Source: JANPBY01 sp963805505
GTDB lineage: Bacteria > Actinomycetota > Actinomycetes > DATJPE01
Assembly (NCBI GenBank): GCA_963805505.1
Contig: CAWDUP010000007.1
Coordinates: 930,001-994,000, forward strand
Reading direction: 5' to 3'
DNA: 64,000 bases
Positions 42,701-50,459 of the stretch are shown here, in pieces; positions within the stretch are counted from its first letter, which is position 1, and each line of letters opens with the position of its first letter. The notes below the pieces were generated by a model. It was not told the origin of the DNA. It did not search any database and worked only from the letters and a program-made list of their open reading frames with translations. Made by a program: the position numbers and the translations under genes.

Positions 42701-43606
42701 TCAGAAGCCCAGACGGCGGAGCTGCTTGGGGTCGCGCTGCCAGTCCTTGGCTACCTTGACCCGCAGGTCGAGGTAGACGGGGGTGCCGAGCAGGGCCTCG
42801 ATGTGGGCTCGCGACTGCGTCCCCACAGAACGCAGCCGTGCGCCGCCCTTGCCGATGACGATGGCCTTCTGGCTGTCCCGCTCGACATAGAGGATGGCGC
42901 TGATGTCGAGCAGCGGGCGGTCGTCGGGACGTCCTTCCCGAGGCACCATTTCCTCGACGACGACGGCCAGGGAGTGCGGCAGCTCATCGCGGACACCTTC
43001 GAGGGCCGCCTCTCGGATGAGCTCACCCACCATGACCTGCTCGGGTTCGTCGGTGAGATCACCGTCGGGATAGAGCCGGGGACCTTCAGGTAACAGGCCA
43101 ACCAGGAGGTCGGCCAGCAGCTCGACCTGGTCGCCCGCGACGGCGGAGACCGGGACGACCTCCGCGAAGTCCGCGAGCGAGGAGATGGCGAGCAGCTGCG
43201 CAGCCACGGTCTGTCGATCGGCCAGATCCGTCTTGGTGACGATGGCGACCTTCGGTGCCCGCAGGGCCGAGATCTCGGCCGCGATGAACCGGTCACCTGG
43301 GCCGACCGGCTGGTCGGCAGGCACGCAGAACCCGATCACGTCGACCTCGGTCAGTGTCTCGCGGACCACGTCATTGAGACGTTGTCCCAACAGGGTTCTC
43401 GGCCGATGCAAGCCCGGCGTGTCGACCAGGATCAGCTGGGAGTCGGGGCGGCTGACGATGCCCCTGACCGTGTGCCGCGTCGTCTGCGGTCGGTCCGAGG
43501 TGATGGCCACCTTTTCCCCCACCAGCGCATTGGTGAGCGTCGACTTCCCGGCGTTGGGTCGCCCGACGAAACACGCAAAGCCCGACCGGTGCTGCACCCC
43601 GCTCAC
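42701..43606 (-). CDS. era: GTPase Era
   Basis: A 301-residue ribosome-assembly GTPase acting on 16S rRNA and the 30S subunit. It has G1 GRPNAGKST, G2 PQTTRHTVRG, G3 DTPGLH and G4 TKTD, then a KH domain with VIGKGGARLRSVGTQSRAHIE and a terminal VAKDWQRDPKQLRRLGF. GTG 43606 overlaps the stop of the upstream gene (GTGA). A longer frame to 43825 is Arg/Gly-rich and unlikely. Confidence 0.96.
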   Translation of the reverse strand: MSGVQHRSGFACFVGRPNAGKSTLTNALVGEKVAITSDRPQTTRHTVRGIVSRPDSQLILVDTPGLHRPRTLLGQRLNDVVRETLTEVDVIGFCVPADQPVGPGDRFIAAEISALRAPKVAIVTKTDLADRQTVAAQLLAISSLADFAEVVPVSAVAGDQVELLADLLVGLLPEGPRLYPDGDLTDEPEQVMVGELIREAALEGVRDELPHSLAVVVEEMVPREGRPDDRPLLDISAILYVERDSQKAIVIGKGGARLRSVGTQSRAHIEALLGTPVYLDLRVKVAKDWQRDPKQLRRLGF

Positions 43607-43950
43607 GACATCAGATCGGCACGCAGCGAGCCGTCCGGTCCGGCCAGCACCACGCGCGTCCCGGAGCCGGCGAGATCCGCTACGGCCTCCAAGGAGGCGG
43701 CGTCCACCGACGCAGCTTCGCTCACGACCACCGCGGCCTCGAGTCCGCCGGCCCCACTGGAAACCGCCGCTGCGACAGCGGCCTGCAACGCGGTCAGCCG
43801 CAGCGAGGGCAGTGCGACGGAGCACGCCACATAGGTACGCCCGGTCTCGTCACGCACCGCCGCTCCCTCAGCAGCCGCCGACCGGGCTCGCGCGCCGCGA
43901 GCCAACGTCACGAGCTTGAGGTCTTCGTCGCCCAGGACCGACTCAGGCAT
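43603..43950 (-). CDS. degenerate cytidine deaminase-like protein
   Basis: A 115-residue protein found between era and the CNNM gene, the position of an actinobacterial family annotated as cytidine deaminase. It keeps the fold-like stretch TYVACSVALPSLRLTALQAAVAAAVSSG. It lacks the zinc-binding (H/C)xE and PCxxC motifs, so deaminase activity is not expected. It is coupled at both ends: it overlaps the CNNM gene by 8 bases and era by GTGA. It may be a structural or regulatory relic. Confidence 0.75.
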   Translation of the reverse strand: MPESVLGDEDLKLVTLARGARARSAAAEGAAVRDETGRTYVACSVALPSLRLTALQAAVAAAVSSGAGGLEAAVVVSEAASVDAASLEAVADLAGSGTRVVLAGPDGSLRADLMS

Positions 43951-45265
43951 CGGCGTGATTCTCCTGCTGGCTGTCCTCCGCGAGCGGAAGGGGGTCCTCG
44001 CGCTGCACCAGGACCGTCACGATCCGGTTGCGTCGTCCGGCCGTCGACTCAGCAGTCAGCCGCCAGCCATCCACCACGACGGTCGAGCCTGCGATCGGCA
44101 CCTTGCCCAACCGTTTGGCGAGCAGCCCGGCCACGGTGTCGACGTCGTCCTCGTCGTCATCCTCCAGGGGGATGTCGAACATGTCCGCGAAGTCATCAAC
44201 GCCGTAACGCGCCGACAGCCGGGTGCGGCCCTCGTCGAGCTGTTGGACGTCGGGCTCGCCGGTGTCGTACTCGTCGGTGATCTCACCGACGATCTCCTCG
44301 AGGACGTCTTCGATGGTCACCAGTCCGGCTGTGCCGCCGTACTCGTCGACGACGATCGCCACGTGGGTGCGCTGGGCCTGCATCTCGCGGAGGAGCTCGG
44401 CCGCTGCCTTGGAGTCGGGGACGAAGAACGCCGGCCGCATGACCGACTCGATGCGCTCGCTGGACTCGCCGTCCCGGTGCTCGTAGATCCGTCGCGTGAC
44501 GTCCTTGAGGTAAGCGACGCCAAGGACATCGTCGATGTTGTCGCCCACCACTGGAATCCGGCTGAAGCCGCTGCGCAGCGCCAACGAGGTCGCCTGACGC
44601 AGGGTCTTGCCGCGCTCGATCACCACCATCTCGGTGCGCGGAACCATGACTTCGCGAACCACGGTGTCCCCGAGCTCGAACACCGAGTGGATCATGTCGC
44701 GCTCGTCGTGCTCGATCAGCTTTGACTCTTCAGCGAGATCGACCAGGTCGCGCAGCTCTGCTTCGGAGGTGAACGGGCCGTCTCGGAACCCTCGCCCGGG
44801 GGTGAGCGCGTTGCCCAGGACGATCAGCAGCCGCGTGATGGGGGTCAAGACGATCGCGAGTCCATGGACGGTTGGAGCCACCAGCAGCGCGAACGTCTCG
44901 GAGTGCTGCTGCCCGAGCGTGCGCGGCGCCACTCCGACCACGACGTAGGACACGACGACCATGACGACCACGGCCAAGCCGCCAGCCGTCCAGTTCGAGT
45001 CGAACAGGTGCAGGAACGTGAGCGCGACCAGGACGACGGCACTGGTCTCGCACAACGTGCGCAGGAGCAGCGCCGCGTTGACCCCGAGCGCTGGGTCCTT
45101 CACAAGAGCAGACAGCGCCTTGGCGCCGCGTCGACCGTCGGAGAGCAGGTCCTCCGCGCGCGAGCGTGACACCCGAGACAGCGCAGCGTCTGCTGCCGCA
45201 AACAGGGCGGCCAGCACGACGAACGCGGCGGCCGCCACCAGTGCCCACACGTCTGAGCTGGTCAC
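43943..45265 (-). CDS. CNNM/CorC-like membrane protein with CBS domains
   Basis: A 440-residue protein in the HlyC/CorC (TlyC) group. An N-terminal DUF21 domain has four membrane helices (about 5-28, 60-85, 95-115 and 125-150). Two CBS domains follow, with VMVPRTEMVVIERG and HVAIVVDEYGGTAGLVTIEDVLEEIVGEI, and a C-terminal CorC_HlyC domain ends it. Such proteins are implicated in Mg2+/Co2+ efflux. GTG 45265 overlaps the ybeY stop. Confidence 0.92.
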   Translation of the reverse strand: MTSSDVWALVAAAAFVVLAALFAAADAALSRVSRSRAEDLLSDGRRGAKALSALVKDPALGVNAALLLRTLCETSAVVLVALTFLHLFDSNWTAGGLAVVVMVVVSYVVVGVAPRTLGQQHSETFALLVAPTVHGLAIVLTPITRLLIVLGNALTPGRGFRDGPFTSEAELRDLVDLAEESKLIEHDERDMIHSVFELGDTVVREVMVPRTEMVVIERGKTLRQATSLALRSGFSRIPVVGDNIDDVLGVAYLKDVTRRIYEHRDGESSERIESVMRPAFFVPDSKAAAELLREMQAQRTHVAIVVDEYGGTAGLVTIEDVLEEIVGEITDEYDTGEPDVQQLDEGRTRLSARYGVDDFADMFDIPLEDDDEDDVDTVAGLLAKRLGKVPIAGSTVVVDGWRLTAESTAGRRNRIVTVLVQREDPLPLAEDSQQENHADA

Positions 45266-45723
45266 TTGGCCCGCCGCCGCGATCTCCAGGTCTTGATGAT
45301 GTCGTCCTGCAGTCCGAACATCTCTGCCTTGCCCTCGGGCTCAGCGTGGTCATAGCCGAGCAGATGGAGAATTCCGTGGGCGCACAACAAGTCGAGCTCG
45401 TCGGCGGTGTCATGCCCGGCTGTCGCCGCTTGCGCCTCGGCCACGACCGGACACAGCACGATGTCGCCGAGCAGCCCTTCCTCCGGTTCTTTGTCCTCCG
45501 ACCCGGGACGCAGTTCGTCCATCGGGAAGGCCATGACGTCCGTGGGGCCGGGCTCGTCCATCCACTGCACGTGCAGGTGTTCCATCGCCACTGCGTCCAC
45601 CAGCAGCACTGACAGCTCGGCGAGCGGGTGCACCCGCATCCGGTCGAGCACGTAGCGAGAGAGCTCGACCAGGCGCAGGGTGTCGACCTCTGCTCCGGAC
45701 TCGTTGGCGACGTCGACGCTCAT
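45262..45723 (-). CDS. ybeY: endoribonuclease YbeY
   Basis: A 153-residue zinc-dependent RNase for 16S rRNA 3' maturation and ribosome quality control. The metal motif HGILHLLGYDH is present near residues 116-126. The start ATG 45723 overlaps the phoH stop (ATGA); the upstream frame is not YbeY-like. It sits in the standard phoH-ybeY-CNNM-era order. Confidence 0.95.
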   Translation of the reverse strand: MSVDVANESGAEVDTLRLVELSRYVLDRMRVHPLAELSVLLVDAVAMEHLHVQWMDEPGPTDVMAFPMDELRPGSEDKEPEEGLLGDIVLCPVVAEAQAATAGHDTADELDLLCAHGILHLLGYDHAEPEGKAEMFGLQDDIIKTWRSRRRAK

Positions 45724-46787
45724 CGGCTCGTCCGCCCCGTTGATCGGTCCGTGCTGCCCGCCGGCAGGCGTTGCGTTGCGTCCCATCGGCCGTACGCATC
45801 CACGATCTCGCCAACCAGTCGATGTCTGACCACGTCAGCAGCCGTGAGCTCGAGGAAGGCCACATCCTCGAGGTCCACCAGGATCTCGCGAACGATCCGC
45901 AGGCCGCTGGCGATCCCTCCAGGCAGGTCGATCTGTGTCACGTCGCCGGTGACCACCATCTGTGAACCGAAACCGAGGCGAGTCAGGAACATCTTCATCT
46001 GCTCCGGCGACGTGTTCTGCGCCTCGTCCAGGATGATGAAGGAGTCGTTGAGCGACCGCCCCCGCATGAAGGCAAGGGGTGCCACCTCGATCGTGCCTTG
46101 CTGGATAAGTCTCGGGATCGAGTCCGGATCGATCATGTCGTGCAGGGCGTCGTAGAGCGGTCGCAGGTAGGGATCGATCTTCTCGCTGAGGGTCCCCGGC
46201 AGGAAACCCAATCGTTCCCCGGCCTCGACGGCTGGGCGGGTCAAGATGATGCGGCTGACCTGCTTGGCCTGGAGTGCCTGAACGGCTTTGGCCATGGCCA
46301 GGTAGGTCTTGCCCGTTCCGGCGGGTCCGATGCCGAAGACGATCGTGTGGGCATCGATGGCATCGACGTAGCGCTTCTGGTTGAGCGTCTTGGGCCGGAT
46401 GGTGCGCCCACGGTTGGACAAGATGTTGGCGGTCAGCACCTGCGCGGGTCGCTGCGCGGCCTCTTGACGAAGCATCGACAGGGATCGTTGGACGGTCTCG
46501 GCGCTGAGTCCCTGCCCGGTTCGCAGCACCGTCACCATCTCCCCGAGCAGGTCCAGCACCAGGTCGACGTCGGCTGGTGGCCCGGTGACGGTGATCTCGT
46601 TGCCACGCGCGTGGATGTCGGCGGCCGGGACCGCAGCCTCGATGGTGAGCAGGAGCTCGTCGGCAGGCCCGAGCACGCCGACCATCGGCACGCTTGCGGG
46701 CACCGTGACGACGCGCGTCGTCAAGGGGCCTGGATCGCTGGCTAGATCGGGTGCGCCGCTCGTGCTCTTGCGGTGAGACTCGGTCAT
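45720..46787 (-). CDS. PhoH-like ATPase (YbeZ type)
   Basis: A 355-residue P-loop protein with an N-terminal KH-like region, Walker A GPAGTGKT, Walker B FIILDEAQN and sensor VTGDVTQIDLP. PhoH/YbeZ proteins partner with YbeY in RNA processing, and the overlap of the two genes fits this. ATG 46787 is preferred over 46892. It is divergent from a HIT-family gene. Confidence 0.94.
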   Translation of the reverse strand: MTESHRKSTSGAPDLASDPGPLTTRVVTVPASVPMVGVLGPADELLLTIEAAVPAADIHARGNEITVTGPPADVDLVLDLLGEMVTVLRTGQGLSAETVQRSLSMLRQEAAQRPAQVLTANILSNRGRTIRPKTLNQKRYVDAIDAHTIVFGIGPAGTGKTYLAMAKAVQALQAKQVSRIILTRPAVEAGERLGFLPGTLSEKIDPYLRPLYDALHDMIDPDSIPRLIQQGTIEVAPLAFMRGRSLNDSFIILDEAQNTSPEQMKMFLTRLGFGSQMVVTGDVTQIDLPGGIASGLRIVREILVDLEDVAFLELTAADVVRHRLVGEIVDAYGRWDATQRLPAGSTDRSTGRTSR

Positions 46788-46893
46788 GGGTCGGCCCGCG
46801 GGCCTGCTCGTGCCTGCTTCCTGTCTCGCGGAGTCAAGACACCGCGGTCGGCGACTCAACTGTTCGGACCCGCCCATGCTAGCCGTCGACACG

Positions 46894-46899
46894 TAGTCT
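46894..46899 (+). promoter_or_regulatory. -10 element of the leaderless HIT gene
   Basis: TAGTCT ends seven bases before the ATG at 46907, placing transcription start at or next to the start codon. No clear -35 is seen. Confidence 0.45.
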
Positions 46900-46906
46900 T
46901 CTTCAG

Positions 46907-47266
46907 ATGACGAACGACACCGACCTCGACTGTCTGTTCTGCGGGATCATCCGCGACGCCGTGCCGGCCGACGTGATCCACCGCGACGAGCGCACCGTCG
47001 CCTTTCGGGACATCAATCCGGCTGCTCCCGTTCACGCCCTCGTGATCCCCGTCCAGCACTATCCGACGATGGCAGCGCTTGTCGCAGCGGACCCGGCCCT
47101 GGCGGGCGAACTGGTGTCTGTGGCCACCCAGATCGCGATGAGTGAGGGCCTCGAGCACAGCGGCTACCGGCTGGTCACGAACACCGGTGAAGAGGCAGGT
47201 CAGAGCGTCTTCCATGTCCATCTGCACGTGCTCGGCGGTCGTCCGATGACGTGGCCTCCAGGGTGA
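46907..47266 (+). CDS. histidine triad (HIT) family protein
   Basis: A 119-residue HINT-type nucleotide hydrolase. The N-terminal CLFCGIIRD motif supplies zinc-binding-type cysteines, the middle has INPAAPVHALVIP, and the triad is HVHLHVLGGR. It likely hydrolyses adenosine phosphoramidates. It overlaps the following lipoprotein gene (GTGA). Confidence 0.95.
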   Translation: MTNDTDLDCLFCGIIRDAVPADVIHRDERTVAFRDINPAAPVHALVIPVQHYPTMAALVAADPALAGELVSVATQIAMSEGLEHSGYRLVTNTGEEAGQSVFHVHLHVLGGRPMTWPPG

Positions 47267-47871
47267 GGGCCACGACGCGCTCACGCGACAGGTCCAGACG
47301 GCGGACGGATGCCCTTCGGAGCGCGTCGCTCATGGTCGGTGCTGCCATCGCCCTCACGGCCTGCTCGGGCTCATCGGGTTCTGCTCCTGACGCTGCCGCC
47401 TCCTTGACCGGTCCTGCGTCGCCGTCGGCGTCGGTCTCTCCCTCGGTGGAACCCAGCTCGACTGGTTCCCCTGGTGCCTCGACCCCTGGTGCGAGCAGCT
47501 CGTCCTCACCCAGCTCGACGGTGGTTCAGCCCCCGAACCCGACACCGAAGCCCACCGGCCGGCTTGCCCCGGACGGTCTGCCCTACGTCACGATCGACCG
47601 CCCCGAGCCAGGAGCGCGCGTCCAGGTGCCGGTGCAGATCTCGGGAACTGCCGTGGCCTTCGAAGCCGTGCTGCGCTACGAGATCCTCAACTCGAAGGGC
47701 AAGGTGTTCACCAACGGACCTGCCTACGCTGACGCCGGGGCGCCTGAGCGTGGTCAGTGGCAGATCGAGATCGAGCTGCCGCTGGGCAGCTACACCGTGG
47801 TGGCGTTCATCGAGTCTCCGAAGAACGGCAAGCGCATCGCCGAGGCTCGGGTGAAGTTCAAGGCCGGATGA
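47263..47871 (+). CDS. Gmad2-domain lipoprotein
   Basis: A 202-residue lipoprotein with a basic N-terminus, a hydrophobic stretch and lipobox LTAC. A long Ser/Pro/Thr linker (about 45-105) leads to an immunoglobulin-like Gmad2 domain: VTIDRPEPGARVQVPVQISGTAVAFEA, then QWQIEIELPLGSYTVVAF. Gmad2 domains occur in spore-germination and cell-surface proteins. GTG 47263 overlaps the HIT stop; GTG 47251 is an alternative. The next module downstream also has a Gmad2 domain. Confidence 0.82.
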   Translation: MRATTRSRDRSRRRTDALRSASLMVGAAIALTACSGSSGSAPDAAASLTGPASPSASVSPSVEPSSTGSPGASTPGASSSSSPSSTVVQPPNPTPKPTGRLAPDGLPYVTIDRPEPGARVQVPVQISGTAVAFEAVLRYEILNSKGKVFTNGPAYADAGAPERGQWQIEIELPLGSYTVVAFIESPKNGKRIAEARVKFKAG

Positions 47872-48024
47872 GGCTCAGGCTGGATGAGGTTTTGAAGGCC
47901 TGAATGCTTGGGAAGGGTTGGCGACGGTGGCTGAACCGACCTGCGGCCCTACGCCAACCGATTCTCGCCGTGGCGCGTCCTTGATTGCATGGCCGCGTTC
48001 TCGCCCTTGCCGACTCGCCCCGCG

Positions 48025-48549
48025 ATGAGCACTTCGCGCGACGACGCCCCGCAGCCGTGGGACGCCGACACGGCGATCGCCGTGCTGCACGCAACGCACT
48101 ACAAGCGCCTGGTCCGCACCTCGTTGCTGCTCGTCCGAGATCTGCCGACCGCGGAGGAGGTGGTCCAGGACGCGTACGTGGGGCTCTATCGGAGATGGGG
48201 CCGGCTGCGTGACCCCGAGGCGGCCGCCGGCTACCTCCGCACGGCAGTCGTCAACGGGTCGCGCTCTGCGCTGCGACGACGCGGGACGGCCGAACGGGCC
48301 GCGCCACTCCTGACCGCCGCCCCCGCCATGGCCACCGACGTCGCCGGTGACGTCGCATCGCGTCACGACGTCCTCGCCGCTTTGGCCGAGCTTCCCGAGC
48401 GGCAGCGCGAGGTCCTCGTCCTTCGCTACTACGGCGACCTGTCCGAAGCCGAGATCGCCGACGTCCTCGGCGTCAGCCCGGGTTCGGTCAAGTCCTACGC
48501 CTCCCGCGCAGCAGCTGCGCTTCGCCCGATCTTGGAGAACCTGCGATGA
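48025..48549 (+). CDS. ECF RNA polymerase sigma factor (SigE-like family)
   Basis: A 174-residue ECF sigma factor. Region 2 spans LVRTSLLLVRDLPTAEEVVQDAYVGLYRRW, and region 4 spans LPERQREVLVLRYYGDLSEAEIADVLGVSPGSVKSYASRAAAAL. It starts at ATG 48025. The next gene overlaps it (ATGA) and encodes a membrane protein with a cytoplasmic N-terminus, the expected place for its anti-sigma factor. The trigger is unknown. Confidence 0.92.
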   Translation: MSTSRDDAPQPWDADTAIAVLHATHYKRLVRTSLLLVRDLPTAEEVVQDAYVGLYRRWGRLRDPEAAAGYLRTAVVNGSRSALRRRGTAERAAPLLTAAPAMATDVAGDVASRHDVLAALAELPERQREVLVLRYYGDLSEAEIADVLGVSPGSVKSYASRAAAALRPILENLR

Positions 48550-49577
48550 CCCGCCAGGACCTGCCCGACGAGGAACTCATGGACCGCTTCGGCGCCGCCC
48601 TCAAGGCGGAGGTCGATGGCGTCGAGCCTTCGTCGGGCTCGCTCGCCCGCATCCAGGCTCGCGTCGCGGGCCACGACGACCATCGGCGGACCGTCCGCTG
48701 GCTGGCACCGCTGGCGGCAGCAGCGGCAGTCGTCGCCATCGCCTCGGCGGCGCTCCTCCTGCCGCACGGTGATCGCACCGCCAGCCCGCCGGTCGTCCAG
48801 CCGAGCTCCAGCTTCTCACCCTCGCTCAGTGCGAGCCCGAGCTCAAGCCCGAGCCCGAGCCTGAGCTCGAGCGACCCCAGCGCTTGCACAACTGCGGTCG
48901 CCGCCTACTACGTCGCCGATCTTCCTGCGGGACCGCGGCTGTACCGCGAGTTCATCCGCACCGACGGGAGCTGCTTCGGTGGGCAGATCAACGCCGCGTT
49001 GACCACCATGTTCCAGGTCGCACCAACCGATCCCGACTACACCTCGCTGTGGCCGGTCGGCACCCAGGTCCTCTCGGTTGAGCGACAGGCAGACACAGTG
49101 ACGGTGGACGTGTCCGCCTTCCCCGCGGTCGGCGCCGGACTCGAAACGGCGGCAGTCCAGCAGCTGGTGTGGACGGCGACCGCCGCCGATCCCTCCGTGA
49201 AGCGAGTCCGCCTCCTCGTCGATGGAGAAGTTCCCCCGAGTGGGCACATCGACTGGTCCAAGCCGGTCGCGCGGGCGAACTCCCTCGAAACTCTGGCGAA
49301 CGTGTGGATCCTCGACCCGACGCAGGGTCAGGAGGTCAACTCTCCCGTGACGGTGCACGTCTATGGCACCGGCTATGAGGGCAACGTCCCGCTCAAGGTG
49401 TTCCAGGACGGGGTCGAGGTCGCCTCGACCTTCGTCACGACCGAGATGGGGGCTTTCCGCGAAGCCAAGACGACGATCGACCTGCCACCAGGGACCTACG
49501 AGCTGCGCGCCTACAACGACAACGGCAAGGGCGCGACGCTCATGCTGTGGGACACGAAGACCTTCACGGTGGGGTGA
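48546..49577 (+). CDS. membrane protein with GerMN and Gmad2 domains (candidate anti-sigma factor)
   Basis: A 343-residue protein. The cytoplasmic N-terminus (1-49) is followed by one membrane helix (about 52-72) and a Ser/Pro-rich linker (80-110). A GerMN domain (about 145-230, with VSAFPAVGAGLETAAVQQLVWT) and a Gmad2 immunoglobulin-like domain (about 250-343) lie outside. Overlap with the sigma gene suggests it holds the sigma factor at the membrane. The extracellular part could sense a cell-wall ligand. No classical zinc anti-sigma motif is visible in the short N-terminus, so the anti-sigma role is inferred from position. Confidence 0.82.
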   Translation: MTRQDLPDEELMDRFGAALKAEVDGVEPSSGSLARIQARVAGHDDHRRTVRWLAPLAAAAAVVAIASAALLLPHGDRTASPPVVQPSSSFSPSLSASPSSSPSPSLSSSDPSACTTAVAAYYVADLPAGPRLYREFIRTDGSCFGGQINAALTTMFQVAPTDPDYTSLWPVGTQVLSVERQADTVTVDVSAFPAVGAGLETAAVQQLVWTATAADPSVKRVRLLVDGEVPPSGHIDWSKPVARANSLETLANVWILDPTQGQEVNSPVTVHVYGTGYEGNVPLKVFQDGVEVASTFVTTEMGAFREAKTTIDLPPGTYELRAYNDNGKGATLMLWDTKTFTVG

Positions 49578-49586
49578 GGGTGCCGA

Positions 49587-50363
49587 TCAGTCGGTTTTGC
49601 CGGCTTGCCACCGAGGCGTGCGAGCGAGCAGCACGGCCGAGGCGACGGTGCCTGCGGTCGATGTGCGAAGGGTCGAAGGCCCCAGGCGTACGGCCCTGGC
49701 TCCCGCCTGTTCGAAGGCGGCAAGCTCCTCAGGGGTGATGCCGCCCTCGGGTCCGACGACGAGGACCACGTCCCCCGTCGGCGGTGGCTCCACGTCACCA
49801 ATGGTCTCGTGGGCCGCCCCGTCCAAGACGAGGCCGGCGGATGCGGCCGCGAGCAGCTCCACGACGTCGGCAGTCGACGCCAGGCGCGCGACCTCCGGCC
49901 AGCGGACGCGACGGGACTGCTTGGCGGCTGCCGCGGAGGTGGACCGCCACCGCCCCAGGGCTTTGTCCATGCGTTCCGGCGACCAGCGAGTCACCGAGCG
50001 GCTCGCAGCCCAGGGAACGATCACGTCGACTCCGACCTCGGTAAGCGTCTCCACGGCCAGCTCGCCCCGATCGCCCTTCGCGAGAGCCTGAACGACGACG
50101 ATCCGGGGCGCCGCCGCGGGTTCCGTCCAGCGCTCCACGACCTCAAGGTCGACGACGGATCGACTGACTGAGACGACGCGGCATCGGGCAGCCGTACCTT
50201 CCCCGTCGGTGACCACCAGCCGCTCGCCGACCCGGACCCGGCGGACGTCAGCCGCGTGCTTGCCCTCCGGTCCCTCCAGTCGCAGCAGGTCGGGCTCGAG
50301 GGCGGGCACGGCGAGATAGAAGACCGGGTCGCTCGCTGTCCGAAGATCGCTCGGCTCCGTCAA
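49587..50363 (-). CDS. rsmE: 16S rRNA (uracil1498-N3)-methyltransferase (RsmE)
   Basis: A 258-residue SPOUT methyltransferase with an N-terminal PUA-like part (PVFYLAVPALEPD, then GKHAADVRRVRVGE) and a C-terminal trefoil knot VLVVGPEGGITPEEL plus RLGPSTLRTSTAG. TTG 50363, with GGAGG nine bases upstream, gives the family length. The longer frame from 50438 would run through an intergenic palindrome and is rejected. It is downstream of dnaJ, as in other actinobacteria. Confidence 0.93.
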   Translation of the reverse strand: MTEPSDLRTASDPVFYLAVPALEPDLLRLEGPEGKHAADVRRVRVGERLVVTDGEGTAARCRVVSVSRSVVDLEVVERWTEPAAAPRIVVVQALAKGDRGELAVETLTEVGVDVIVPWAASRSVTRWSPERMDKALGRWRSTSAAAAKQSRRVRWPEVARLASTADVVELLAAASAGLVLDGAAHETIGDVEPPPTGDVVLVVGPEGGITPEELAAFEQAGARAVRLGPSTLRTSTAGTVASAVLLARTPRWQAGKTD

Positions 50364-50392
50364 ATCTCCCACCCCTCCGACCGACGTCCCAC

Positions 50393-50450
50393 CAGCCGAA
50401 CTGTTCGACTTTTGTGGGTCAGGGACCCTGAAAGTCAAACAGTTCGACTT
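50393..50450. repeat. paired-palindrome element, locus 2 (downstream of dnaJ)
   Basis: This is the second copy of the element at 40546-40603, in the same orientation. Palindromes are centred at 50402 (CAGCCGAAC-T-GTTCGACTT, two mismatches) and 50441 (AAGTCAAAC-A-GTTCGACTT, one mismatch), again 39 bp apart. The spacer carries GGGTCAGGGACCC, a 5-bp stem. The right palindrome extends outward as CTGAAAGTC.../...GACTTTCAG, a 13-bp stem with one mismatch. It begins 10 bases past the dnaJ stop. Confidence 0.85.
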
Positions 50451-50459
50451 TCAGAAGCG

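Noticed and set aside
50364..50438. Longer N-terminus for RsmE from 50438
   Set aside because: The extension would translate the paired-palindrome element and is not RsmE-like; TTG 50363 has a suitable ribosome binding site.
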